In this document: positions 1-11,800 of the stretch, one piece after another
Layout: each line of letters opens with the position of its first letter
Numbering within the stretch: position 1 is the first letter of the stretch
Assembly: GCA_017562135.1 (NCBI GenBank)
Contig: QEYB01000738.1
Span: forward strand, 1-64,000
DNA length: 64,000 nucleotides
Reading direction: 5' to 3'
From: Dipylidium caninum
Lineage: Eukaryota > Platyhelminthes > Cestoda > Cyclophyllidea > Dipylidiidae
The notes under the pieces: generated by a model
Databases searched by the model: none
Told to the model about the DNA's origin: nothing
What the model saw: the letters and a program-made list of their open reading frames with translations, nothing else
Position numbers and translations under genes: made by a program

Positions 1-3000
1 GGGAGAGAGAAGTAACTCGCGGCGGCATTCGCAGCTAATAGCGGGTCGTAAGAGAGAAGTCACTGAAGAGTGGCGGGCAATGTTCGAATAGGCTATCGTG
101 GCTAAGTGATGGAGATAGAGGATGATGGTAGTCGGCCAGCTGTGGATCCTGGTTGGCCTCGCTCATTCATAGTCGCAGTGTTAATGAGTTTTGCTCCAAG
201 GCTCGCCAGACCGGGCCAGCTGGCGCGGGCTATTCAAAAGATTCGACCTCGAAGTTGAAAATGGCGTAGGGTGGTGATTCTGACGCGCTCTGGCTGATCC
301 ACAGAGTTGGTTGTCGTTCTTGCTGGCAGCGTCACGCGGTCTGATGGACTGCCGTCATTAATAACCACTTATTTTATGATTTGCCAGCGGACTCAAACTC
401 ATCTGTGGTCTTAACTTGCCTATATCCCTTACCCTATGACTTACTACAAATAAGCGAAGTTTTACGCCTCAACTTTGATTGGAATCAGGCGCCTTTTGTG
501 GAACTATCCGCGGAAGGTACTGGCTCGCATTGCAGAATCGGCAAGACGAGAGTCGTGTGCACCGGCTCACTGGTTCTGCCTGCAATCATTCTTCATTTGT
601 TTCCTTGCCCTTCTCTTCCTTAGTTCAGGGCTAATGCATCTCGAACGCGTTCGGCCCAGCTAATTCTTCATCGCCATGCCATCCGTGGTTCCGTCACCGA
701 CTAGTTGCCGACCCTTCCAACCTTTACACCGTCTCTTGTCCATGTCAGTAAGCCATTCTCTTCCGATCAGTTTGTCTATTCGCCCTCCAGTTTATTTATT
801 TCGCTCAACATAACGTCACATCTATCTTACGTGCGTCTTGTCATGTCACTTATTTTGTGCTTCCTTGCAATGAGTAGCAGACGAGAAATTCTCTACTATG
901 TGTGGTTCTATGGTCGACAGATCACTCCCTATGGGCGGGGCTGCTTTATCTGTAGCCTTGACTCCAAGTGGGTTCATAACAAAAGCCAGAGGCCCTCAGA
1001 CACTCAATGTCTACTTTAACGCGATGCTGTTGCGAGGTGCCTGTGATGAAATGGTGCCCCTGTCCCTTTCAGAACCATCGAGTCATTGGACCTGACGACG
1101 AGCGAGATGTGACCCGACCGGCGATTCTAATATGCGGGGCCAGGTAGCAGAAAACTGGTATTTTACGGACGAGGGTGCATCGGGAATGGGAGCCTTTCCG
1201 AAAAGACTGTTCCTTTCACCCTGCATCAAACGAAATAATGGACACTGTGGAGTTGTTTCTGTCCATGTGGATTAAGTGTGGAGAGTACCTACGACGACAC
1301 AAGTGACTTTTATTCCACACAACACGCGCCACTACCTCCGCCACCTCCTCGCCTCGGGGTAGAGATAGACTTTGGTGGGAATGGTTGACCATCCCCCTTG
1401 CCCCTATTCTGCATCTCATGAGTCCTGGCTGACGTGGTGGTTGTTCCTTTCTCTTCTCTTCTCTTCCAACCACTTATCAGTGTGGATCTCCGGAACCGTC
1501 TGCGGGAAGTTGGTGTAATTCCAACTTTTCTGTCACGGCATTATCTATTTAAGCTGTTGTTTTGCAACTAAAAGCGTAGCTGATGGAATTGGCTCTCTGG
1601 GCCTCTTTTCAACCACACGGAAGCGTATCCAAATCCTCCTCAGACGGACTAAATATGTAAGCTCTTACTGCAATTCGTAGGAAGGCGCCGTGTTCTGACA
1701 TTCATGAGAAGCCGCATATTACTGAGCTATCGCTATTTCTCCTTCGATTTCGTCTACAGAGTAACAAACAACTCTGGTGATTCACCTCCCTCTGATTTTG
1801 AAGTTGGCTTGTGGGAATTAGTCTACTGGACGGTGGTCGGCAGGAGGAAGAGACGGAAGGCGAGGTGTACGTGTTCCCTCTTACCTGCCACGTTGCCCGC
1901 ACTGTCTCCTTGCCACTCTGCTGTCTTCGCCATAGCCACTAGCTACCTGCACCCCTTGATCGTCAGTCGTCCTTCGCCTCCCGTCCGCCTCGCCTTCTTC
2001 GCCGATTGAATGTGAGTCAGGGACCCAACATCTCCCTGTGGTTGGTGGACCCGATCGGTTATTGTTGGTTATGTCGAATGCTTTATATGTTCCGTGGTTA
2101 CAAAAGTCCTGTTGTATGGGCAGCTCGAACGACTATGAGAGAGATTGTTTTACATGTCCTCCATCATCTATGGTACTCATTGGCTGATCATTACCCATTC
2201 GGTCAACTCTTTCCCACTTTGATGTTTGAACAACCCGACCTTAATTTGGTCAGCGTACAGCATCTCATCAATTCCACACTAACTTCTGTGGTCTTGCAAG
2301 CAGCCTATCTCTATAAATCGTCGGGTTAAATAGAGACGTCTGAAATGACCACCCCATCCTCACATTTGATTGTTTTTGTCGAGATCCCACCATTCTTGCT
2401 ATCGGCCTCTCAAAAGAGTCTGATTTGTCACTCACCGCTGAATAACCACTTTCCACGTGATTGGTTGGCTAAATGGCGCCGACCACTCCCCTCTCGGCGT
2501 TAGACTGGGGCCTCGAGGAAGCTGAGGAGAGTTGATTACCAGATTTCTCTGCCACTTCCCTTGCCTTCTATCACTGTGTGATAGACTTCCAGCTGTCCCA
2601 TATTTTTAGAACAGACAACCTTCTCGGAACCAAAGACTATTCCTCGATCTCATCATGCATGCAGGTCTCCTCAGGGCAGCGTATCTGTCACAACCATCTG
2701 CGAAACGTGTCCACTTTTAATTTCGCACGTCCACTGGTACAAAGTAGAGGCAAGGGCGAGGTTCTTGAGGCAGGAGGTCAAGGCCAAAGGTGAGACAACT
2801 TGAATAGTGTTGACTACCACTCCGAAAAAAGTTTGCCGCTTTCGGTTAGCGCTTAGGCTGCCCATGGCAGGTTCCAAAGGCACGTTATATTCCGTTTAAA
2901 TGACGTCCCACACTGACGTGTCTTCGCAAAAATCTTCTTGGACCCCCTGCGCCTAAAAAGCGGTCATTTCTGTGCAACTGTTGGTTACTCAACACAAAAC

Positions 3001-5800
3001 CTCCACAAACAACAGTATTACAGTCATCAGGCACGGCTGCTCTGTGAATTCCGAGATCCATCTGCTGTCGATTTCTCGAAGCATAGTCGGCTTACAGTTT
3101 GAGACTGCTTATTTCAAAAGGGTAAATTAAAAAAAAGGCTAGAAGTCGCGAACATCTCTTCGCGGTCTGCCACACACGTCTCTGTCAAATGTACGCGATT
3201 AAGCCGGACTGTAGTTCGTATCATCTGCGCGATAATTGAGCTTGGTAACCTGGTCACAGTCAAGGCACATATTTATTGATACAGTTTCGATATAAAGTAA
3301 ACTGCTAAAGCAAATTTCACGGAGGTAGGCGTCGTGGTGTTTATGTGATGGCACGTGGTGACTATCCCCCTAGTCCGCACACCTCTTCGCCAAGATTTCA
3401 AGGAATTAATTGGTCTCCGAAGTCTACTTTAAGCGTGTCAGCAGTGGAATATTTACAAAGAAGGCAAATAACTGTCGCAATTTCAATATTCTCTCATTCA
3501 ATGACTTCCTCGCGCTTCTTCTGAGTCACTTTTCAACTTCTCAACACGATGAAATCAAACCGATGGCGCAAGCCGGCCTTGAGCTCAGAATAGTGAAACA
3601 TTTGTGTTTAAAAGCATTCGGTTTCAACAAGTTCAACAGGCAATATCGGGGAAACTACCCAGAAGATTTATGCGCTGCGCAGCAGAGACCACGTAGACGT
3701 CTCCAAAGGGGAAATCGTGACGAGAAAGGAGGGACGACGGGAGTCTAACAGGCTCCAAAATGGTGTCAACATCGTTGCTTAACAGTACTTCTTTCACTTG
3801 CTCAGCCGCCTTTCGCGAGTGGAGCAGTTGAATTTGGCAAACAATGACACGAAAACATTTTCGCCAAGTTAACTGCCTTCCAAGCCTCTGGTGGAGAAGT
3901 GAAATGTGGTATTTGGGGGATAGCAGGTATTTGCGATGAAGGTCATGTAACGTTAAGCAATCGGAAGGCTAGTCGGCCAAGAGTGCAAATTCAGGAAAAA
4001 ATTGAAGTCAATAGACGGCAATTTCCACTTTGTGCCTTAGCCGGGCAGATGCAAGCACATGCGGAATTTACATTCCAATTTACAAAAAAAATTTTTCTAC
4101 ACTGTCTGAAAACTTCGCAAGTAGAATATATGTTTTCGAAATATGCGTGCGCTTGTGCGACAGATCTATCTGGTTGTAGACTGCCGAATACCGGAGGGAC
4201 CTGAGACTCAGGAGTGCAGAAGAAGTCACTCGCACGAACTACTTAGTCCTTCAGCCCAAGTCAAACAAAGGCAAAAATTGCATGAGAAAAACTGTCAATA
4301 GTGAAAGAAGAGGTTGGGTGAAGAACAGCAGTTACAAAAGAAGCGAGTTCAAGTGGATCCTGGCATTCACAATAAGAAGCATTAAACAAAAGGAAGTTGA
4401 AGGGAGGAAGCTGAGGCCAAGACAGTAAAATTTAGAGTCCGCGTTAGGTCAAGCTGGTTGACAGACTGGTTAGTTTCGAATAAGCCACTGATGGACCGTC
4501 AAAGGATTCTTGACATTTAGGAATGCACAAGAGACTTTGAAAAATCTTTGCTGGAATTGTGACCGGAAAAAGGGCGAGGAAGAGAGGCTCTTATCAAGTC
4601 CACAAGCGTAAATATAATTGGGTAATGTGTAAACTGGAGTAAAAAAAAGCCAGTAAATCAGAAGAAAATGGGATCTACTTAGTTTGACTGCGAGAAGAAT
4701 TCGCCTGTAGCAGGATCACAGTCAGCATTGGTTGGCGAACAAAATACAAGGCTAGATACCAAGCCACGATCGCTTAGCATAGAATTCGCAATCTTAAAGG
4801 GAGCAGATGCGAGAATATAAGCATTAAAATCAAAGTAAGAGGCCATGAGGGAAAAGTGTGTACTTAATCCGCCTACTGTGCGTGTGTCCACCGCATGCGA
4901 TGGCGCTATGTCCTTGTGATGAGGGTTTTCTAGAGATGGTTCGCCTTGCCATAAACACCAGCCACCTTGTTTAGAGCAACAGAGCATGCGCTTGCCAACG
5001 AGGCAGCCCAGAGCGTAGCGCTACAACTGACTCACCAGTAAAACCGCGGCTGACATAGTTCCACGCAGTGGTGCTTGTTGGTTGGTCCAAAAACCCAGGG
5101 AGTCCGGGGCTGCCAGAAGAACAGGCGGTTCGCTCCACTTGCTTCAGGAAGGCCGTGTGACGCAACGGCGGAGGGGACGAACGCGCCTGCCGATCGCCAC
5201 TTAATTTAGTGGCTATGGCTTCCAGACCTGGTGCGAGGAGAGTGATGCAAGAGGAACCGCGGTAGATAAAGCTAGACTTCGAACATCAACATCTACGGCC
5301 GCATTTCCACACAACTCCTGTTACCATTAACTGTCTCCCCTTCTCTTCCCACCTATTTGACATTGCAGTGTTCGCCGTGCTGATCCCAAACATGGCCAGA
5401 CGTTCGTTATGATAGTGCGAAAATTATTCCACATTTTCTTCACGTTCTGCACCGAAACGCAAGGCTCAAATAAAACAAAGCATTAGTGAAAAGAAGGCAA
5501 GAGAGCTCGCACCCCATCAGACCTCAACAGTCAACGAAACCGTCATTGGAGGGTATTCAGCATTACTGGGGGCGTGAATATCACTCGAGTGTTTAAACAA
5601 CTCCAAATGGCCAACAAATTCCCAAACGGAAGAGGCAACAAGAATATCAAGAAACACCGCAACATGGGCGTACGTTAGTAGAACAGGGAAGGTGCAAACA
5701 CACAAATCTCGGAAACTTTTCCACATTATGACACGATTCACCAAAACCAAATGTTAGAGAGCGCAGGGAGACGAGGACCAAGTCGTCACGCATTCGGACA
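1..5800. other. Outer part of arm A without a recognisable gene
   Basis: Open frames here are short and mostly interrupted by indels relative to arm B (20400-26000). The best conserved pieces are 4679-4987 (minus; arm B 21205-21513) and the 22386-22574 frame in arm B, which arm A breaks with an extra C near 3651. None shows a recognised domain. These may be decayed exons or non-coding DNA; nothing else is supported. Confidence 0.5.
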
Positions 5801-6201
5801 CCGCCGACCAACTAATACCAATACCGCGTAGCGTACTTTAACTCATGAAACTTCTCAACAACTCGCACTAAAGTCTCCTTATAGGATGTGATTGGGCTGA
5901 CCGCAAATGTTCGTGGTATGAGAAAGAGGTCGACAAAGTTCACAAGGATAAAAGCCTACGGTAACTATGGGAAGCGACTGATAACTGCCTAGCGAGGACT
6001 TTGTCGCAAGCACAGAACAAAGAGCAACTTCAAACAGATGCCCTTTGCTTTCACGATAAACCAGTCCCATTAATCTCACACCTGAAAAACACAGAATACC
6101 TGACGAAAACGAATGATTCCAGGGTTAGTAACGACGCAGTAGAATAGTCTGAAGGATATTTACACTAGAATGACACGAAATGATAACGGCGGGAGACTCA
6201 C

Positions 6202-6864
6202 TGGGTGCATCTGTCATGGTGATTCTGCGATGATGTAGATAGCTAATCGCGGCAATTTGAGGTTTCAGCGTGGTGAATGCAAATGAGGCGATTTTAGCCT
6301 CAGCACCCGACAGTGCCTGCAGTAGACTAGACTTCTTAGCATTCGGAAGTCCGATAAAGCCGATATCTGCAATTGGCTATAGCCGAAGACTATGAATTAC
6401 GCGGCAGTTACACCTTTAAATCCGACATGAGTGATCGAGCCTGATCCGAGCACCAGATGTCATTGGTGATGAGTGAGCCGCCCACACTGTCTTGGGCAAC
6501 AAGAATGCGTTGATCGTGTCTGTCGAGATCACCTGCCAATCTATTGGGCTCGATCGGATTACTAACGCAGACTGAAATGTCAACCGGCACGGCGGCGTCA
6601 ATAGCAGTTGCCTTGACGCCTAAGCACACATTACCTTGAGAACTGCACGGATGGTCACAGATAACCTGCACAAATAAAAGAAAGAAAGATTAGTCATACA
6701 ATGGCTCCCTACGTATCGGTAAGGGTACGTGCGTCAACACTGCGTAGGTAAACACTCCCACCGTTGCCACCTTTACCACGGATCAGGGGATTGCCTGTAC
6801 TGCCTGAACCGAATTTCATGTAAATACGGAGACGATCGACAAACTGCCGGGCACTTCTGCTCAT
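6202..6864 (-). pseudogene. GTPBP10/Obg-type GTPase relic, arm A
   Basis: This is homologous to the Obg-family GTPase GTPBP10 (a mitochondrial ribosome-assembly GTPase in animals). Three exon-like blocks are visible. Block 1 (from ATG at 6864) reads RQFVDRLRIYMKFGSGSTGN, then RGKGGNGGSVYLRS, the glycine-rich Obg N-terminus. Block 2 contains DRHDQRILVAQDSVGGSLIT. Block 3 has the P-loop region IGFIGLPNAKKSSLLQALSG and FTTLKPQIAAISY. A 47-base intron separates blocks 2 and 3. The invariant P-loop Gly of GKS is Lys here, and block 3 ends at DAP before a GTGAGT donor without the Gly of DxPG. Downstream, weak remnants (KLLFVLCL, like the family LLFV strand) run into stops. The catalytic domain is broken, so this is probably a pseudogene. 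Confidence 0.75.
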
Positions 6865-6991
6865 CGCATGCACAATAAGAGCGACGTCCCATCAGAAGTG
6901 TCAGTCTGACACCGTCAAGGACACATTTGAGAATAAAGTGGAATGTAGGTTTGAGAACGACGGAATGTTTGTGGCTGTGGTAAATATGGCC

Positions 6992-7273
6992 TTAAAACCT
7001 TGGACGACACGTTGTATTGTCAAGTTCTGTGTTGGGAATTAACCCCATGAACAATGAATAAATTAGCGAGTGCAAGATGCGACGTGTAATGCTCATGGCA
7101 TTTAACGCCAAAGGGTAATTCATTATTCGGTGAAAAGAACTTGATGTGCTCTTCGATAGTCTTTCATAGGAGATTAACGTTTGAAGCTGCTGTAATGGCT
7201 CTTGATGGGCACTTGAAAGCTTCAAGCTTACCGAAAGGAAACTGTCGGATAGGCAGATGCTAACCTGCGACAA
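6992..7273 (-). other. Exon-like conserved ORF in arm A, paired with 18923-19159
   Basis: After an acceptor-like TTTGTCGCAG the frame reads VSICLSDSFLSVSLKLSS, then HQEPLQQLQTLISY, a plausible helix. Arm A and arm B differ by one base after LISY, so the two copies continue in different frames. It lies just upstream of the GTPase relic on the same strand and might be another exon of a decayed gene. No family is recognised. Confidence 0.2.
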
Positions 7274-7887
7274 ATGGCTGTCATCTCAACAACGCCGTGA
7301 GTCCACATCCGCCTCTATTGGAGTCTTGGACGAGGAGGCTTTTACCGCTCACATTCTTACCTTATAACTTGCAAACCAGATTGGTACACACACTCATGGG
7401 TGACCTGAACACTGGTACCATCGTATCATGCGACAGCAGCTAAGTTGCTCTCGTAAACTCATGCGATACTTGCTGTGAACATCTAACTCTTCTCCTGAGC
7501 TTTTCCTTCCCCAAACTTCACTTTCTAGGGGAAGAGTTTGTTACTTAATAGCTACTGAACTGCTGCTATGCCCTTCTTTTGGATAGAAAAATATGGAAGG
7601 GAGTACCCAGGTAGTGTTGACTTTTGCCGTGCCAGGATGCCTTTCGCCTCGTTCAAAAATGCACACAAGCGAAATGTTCGCTTGCATAAGGAAAGGTCTC
7701 AGGTACCTCCACTTCCACGCAAATAACATTCGATGTGGCTAGCCGGCTCCCAGATTCAAATTGGGACCCCTTCCCGAGAAGGCAGATTTTGTGCTGCGGA
7801 CTAGAGACGAGGAATCCAAAGGAGAACGTCCTCGCGAACTTAGGCGGAAGGTCCTAACGATAAAATGAGGATAAATTTTATTTGGTC

Positions 7888-8433
7888 ATGCATAACTCCG
7901 CCCATGCTGTGGGTAACCCTTTTGCGCTAATTCCGACTGCTAAAGTGGAAAAGAGTCATATTCTCCTGGATAATAGCAAAAAGTACAATAACTGCCAGTT
8001 AGTTGAGATGCTTTCTCGTGATCTTGTATGTCTGCATCACGAACTGGCAACAGAGCTGTCAAAAATTCGGGCGCTTGAGTCGCGCTTCAACCTCCTGCCC
8101 GCAGAACCTTCAGTGACATCCAAGCCCCTCACACCTAAGCGAACGGTTTTGTGGAGACAATCGAGGAGGCGCGTACTGTGAAGTCATCGTTTGATTCTTC
8201 GGTGGTGCCAACTCAAATTATTGCCAGCTTATCAGCCTCTGTGGCAGATGAAGTGATGCGCCTTCGGGCAGCCGGTTATGCGGAGCTTTCGGATCGTTTA
8301 GCTAGAAGCGGAACAACTGAAACTTGCCATCCGGAAGCGTGAAGCAAAGGACGATTTGGATATAAGCCTTATTTTGTGCATTGATGCCTCCTTTCCTTGT
8401 TGCGTTTTGTTATTGAGGAATCTATTTTCGTAG
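7888..8433 (+). pseudogene. Broken coiled-coil ORF, arm A copy
   Basis: The first segment (7888-8148) has many helix-forming residues (LSRDLVCLHHELATELSKIR). A one-base loss in the T-run near 8147, shared by both arms, moves the reading to the frame FVETIEEARTVKSSF. An arm-A-only extra base near 8304 then truncates this to DRLARSG. In the frame used further on, the tail continues with Lys/Glu-rich helix sequence (LAIRKREAKDDLD) to the stop at 8433. The composition suggests a real coiled-coil protein C-terminus that has decayed or contains sequencing errors. No named family is recognised. It converges on the 3' end of the SLC10 gene, leaving about 460 bases between them. Confidence 0.5.
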
Positions 8434-8891
8434 CTGAGCAAGGATTTCAATCACATTGTCATTTATGTAGGAAAGGCTAAACGCGAGCCAGTGAATGTGT
8501 TTGAGCGAAGGCGATATAAATAAACCTAAGCCCTCAATTCTCACATTGCTACTCTGTTCATGACCAAATGTCGGCCTTCGTATTTGCCTACTATTCAGTC
8601 GGGTATGAAGATTTGAACGACACATTTCGGTGTGTTATTTAATTTGAGTGATGCTTCTTGTGCAGTTTTGCCCTTTCTATCCCTTACAACCATTCCTCCT
8701 TTTAAAGTAGTCCTTTGTGTTTCGCGAATCAAACAAGCTAACTGATGTAATGATTGTACTTGTTTCAGATTATTCGATTCGTATGCTTTTGTTGAAATGG
8801 CAGGGGAAAAGAACCAAGAAAGAAAGAATCAGTGAGAGAATAGAGTTTCTGTGAACAGAAAGTGCACAGAGTGGTGTGGAGACGGCGACAT
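8434..8891. other. Convergent intergenic stretch (arm A)
   Basis: Non-coding sequence between the 3' ends of the coiled-coil ORF (plus strand) and the SLC10 gene (minus strand). No clear AATAAA signal in the expected position was identified for either gene. The arm B equivalent is 17307-17764. Confidence 0.5.
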
Positions 8892-11800
8892 TTAGAGACG
8901 GGTCGTCTCGAAGAGGTGATCTTTTGGAGAGGCCCTCAATGATTCGTGTTGTTCTTCGTTCCTTTCTGTAATCGCACTACCCTTCTTCTTCCGACAGCGC
9001 TGTAGGCATTTTCCCTTCCTAGCCACCAAAATGGTGTATGCAATCAATAGTGGTATGGGTGTAAAGATGGACACCGCGATAGGCATCACGGCTCCAATAT
9101 CGCCCTCGGGTTGAGGCATTGTGTAGATGAGAACGAGCGTCGCAATTCCAATGTTCTGAATGCCCGTCTCTATCGATATTGTGATTATCTCAGCCCGAGA
9201 ACGCCGACACAGCCAGGCGATCACGTGAGCGAGGAGAAATCCTATCCATGGGAGCGCAGCTGCCGTGGGGAAGAGGAGGGGATAGGCTCCCAACAGAGCG
9301 TAGAATGGATAAATTGGCGTAGATCCCGAATCCGATAACAAAGAAGAGGAAGACAAAGATCAATGGCTTAAGGAGGAGGCTGACGCAACGCTTGGCCACC
9401 TTCGGCCAACGCCACTTCACCAGCATGCCAAGGAAGGCGGGGACCAGAAGGTAGCACAGTTGTGCTGCGATTTGGGAATAGGGGATGTGGATGGCTTTGG
9501 TGTCGAGGAAGAAGCGGCCGTAGATGAAGAGTGTTAAGGGCATCATGCCTGGCAATAAAAGAAGTTAATCCTGCGTTTAACGTTCACGCGTGTGGACCAT
9601 TGTTTAGGTTCGCTCTCTCGTCCATAATAGGTGGGTAATTTGTCAAAAGGCAAATTACCTCAAAGAGGTGACTACTGAGCTAGTGTGAGAATTTCCTGTT
9701 TACCTAGTAGAGAATAGCACTTTTGACGAAAACGCCTATTCCTTATACGCTGCTGGCATTTGGAAGGCTAGAGATTTGGACATTTCCGGAGTCGCTGCCT
9801 GTGTTTCGTAGTCGGTGTGCTGACGGAAGATGCTATGACAGCTGACAGGTAGGAGACGCAAAAGTCTGCTCCAGGGCCGGCTCTGACAGAGGCCCGAATT
9901 GGGGCTCATTGTTGAGATCACCTTTGGGTGACGCAAGAGCCACCTGAATTGGTAGTGTCGTTGGGTGGCGGGAGTCAACGCGTACACTTTCTCGCTTCTC
10001 TAGCGGTCAACGTCTCCCAACTCCCCTTGCTTTTATCTTTTTTTCCTTCACGCAATGCGAATTGTTCTTCAAGCAAAAATATCCCAACCACTGGTTAAAT
10101 TACCGCGAAGAAAAGAAAGACAGAAAGGAAAGGGCCGTTGACTCAAATCAAATCATCCAATGACGCTCTACTTATCTCTGTTTGAGTAGCGTGCAGCGAC
10201 TCGCTGATTAGCAATTGTGTATGAAAAGCGGTACGTTGAACTTCTCGTGAAGGAGTTGAGCGATCAAATAACTTGCGGAGGATGTAGCGCGATGAGAACT
10301 AAGTAGGCAAGGCTATTTTTTCGGGGGGAGGGAGAGAAGGAAACAAGCAGAAGTCTTCCCTCCGTGCTTCAAGTGCACCTCATCTCCTTTACCCTCCCCT
10401 GCCCCAACACTCCTCGTTTCTGACAGGGCCGTCGCCGGAACAGGCTGACCCCCAAGAGACCACGCAATCAGAGCTCGTTCTACCCCCCAACGCCTTTTCT
10501 CAAAACCTACCTCATGCCATTCAGGCAATCGTTTAGCCCGACGCGACTAGTGGTGCGCAGTCGTGTCCCGAACGAAGACAAGGCCCTGCCCGTCTCATTT
10601 GGGTCGGCATCACGGAGGAGGCTGTGTGGCAATGGAGTTAACACGGGGGCTCTGTGATCATTGGCCTCGGCCAAACACGAGTTAGTCAGGTTGGCACTCA
10701 AAGACATCGTCGGTGTGCGTACCTCTAGACTTCCCTCCTGATGCTTCCACTTTCGAGGTTTTGCTATCTCTCTTTTCTCTTTCCTCTCTCCTCCTCTCAT
10801 ACCTATAGAATGTATGCCTCCAACCTAATGCGGTCCAGAGGCGTCTACATTGGGACCTTTGCGATTTTTTTATGGGACGGATTTATTTGGCCCCACGAAG
10901 GTGTAACTTACCTCAACTCTCCCCACGACTTCTTACTCGTTTCTTCGTGTTTTTGTCTCAGGCAATGTGAATTCAAATAAAACTTTAAGTGATGTCATGT
11001 AGCGTGGTATTTGAAATCGTATTTACCAGATAAAAGCAAGGGACTTCATTTAGTGTACATAAAAAGAGAAAGGTTTGACAAGGCCTTCAGACTGTCTTGC
11101 GTGTTTTCTTCCTACTGAATTCGACGACTGGTGACGTCACCCATTTGAAAATGAGCTCCAAAGCATGTCACCACTGCAGACCTGTGCTTGCGTCGGTTTA
11201 TTGTAACACCCAGACTTGGGCTGTCAAATTTTCACACTCGCATACAAGTAAATACTTTCTCATTGGAAGTGAAGACGTGCCTGCTGGAATATATTCTTAA
11301 TGGAGCCACTGAAAAAATGCCCTTGAGGGCATATGGCTCACAAAATCAAAATGTCGGCAGGGCGTTGAGAATGATAGTTTATTAATAATAATAATAAAAA
11401 AAGCAACAGTGGGAAACAGATCTGCCAATTTTTGCTCCGATTGCGCTATGAGGCTGTTGCTGAGACTTATTACCGAAGTATAAGAAAGCTATTGGGTCCC
11501 TAGTCTCGTAGTGCCGGTTAGTAGTGTGAAAGGTGTGGAGAGAACAGAGACCAGGATGTGCGTCAGGGGCTAAACCTGGACCAGATTCGAACGAGATGTC
11601 AGCAAAACAACCCTTTCTACTCACGATTTCACTGACAACACGTCAATATGCAAAGTTAGCCAAGTGGAAGGTCGCATGGCGTGGATGAAAGCAACTCACC
11701 CATGGCAGCCGCAGAGCTGACGAAGGTCATGGTCATGCTGAGGTTGAGATCTCCATTTAACAACAGAGTCCAGATGTTTGATGCACCACCACCAGGACAG

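Larger units (their letters stand above)
1..10762 (+). repeat. Arm A of a giant inverted duplication
   Basis: This stretch is the reverse complement of 15435 to about 26030. Matching landmarks sum to an almost constant value: SLC10 exon 3 starts at 9548 and 16650 (sum 26198), and GTPase exon 3 starts at 6366 and 19832 (sum 26198). Insertions and deletions therefore nearly cancel over the inner 6 kb. From about 6 to 10.76 kb the copies differ by only scattered single bases. In the first 2 kb, alignment needs many 1-3 base indels. The arm is cut by the window start, so its true outer end is not seen. The inner edge is abrupt: after GAGGTTTT at 10762 the two sequences stop matching. Whether the duplication is genomic or an assembly artefact cannot be settled from one sequence. 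Confidence 0.93.

Noticed and set aside
1..60. Telomeric repeat at the window start
   Set aside because: The sequence begins GGGAGAGAGAAG but has no tandem TTAGGG-type units.
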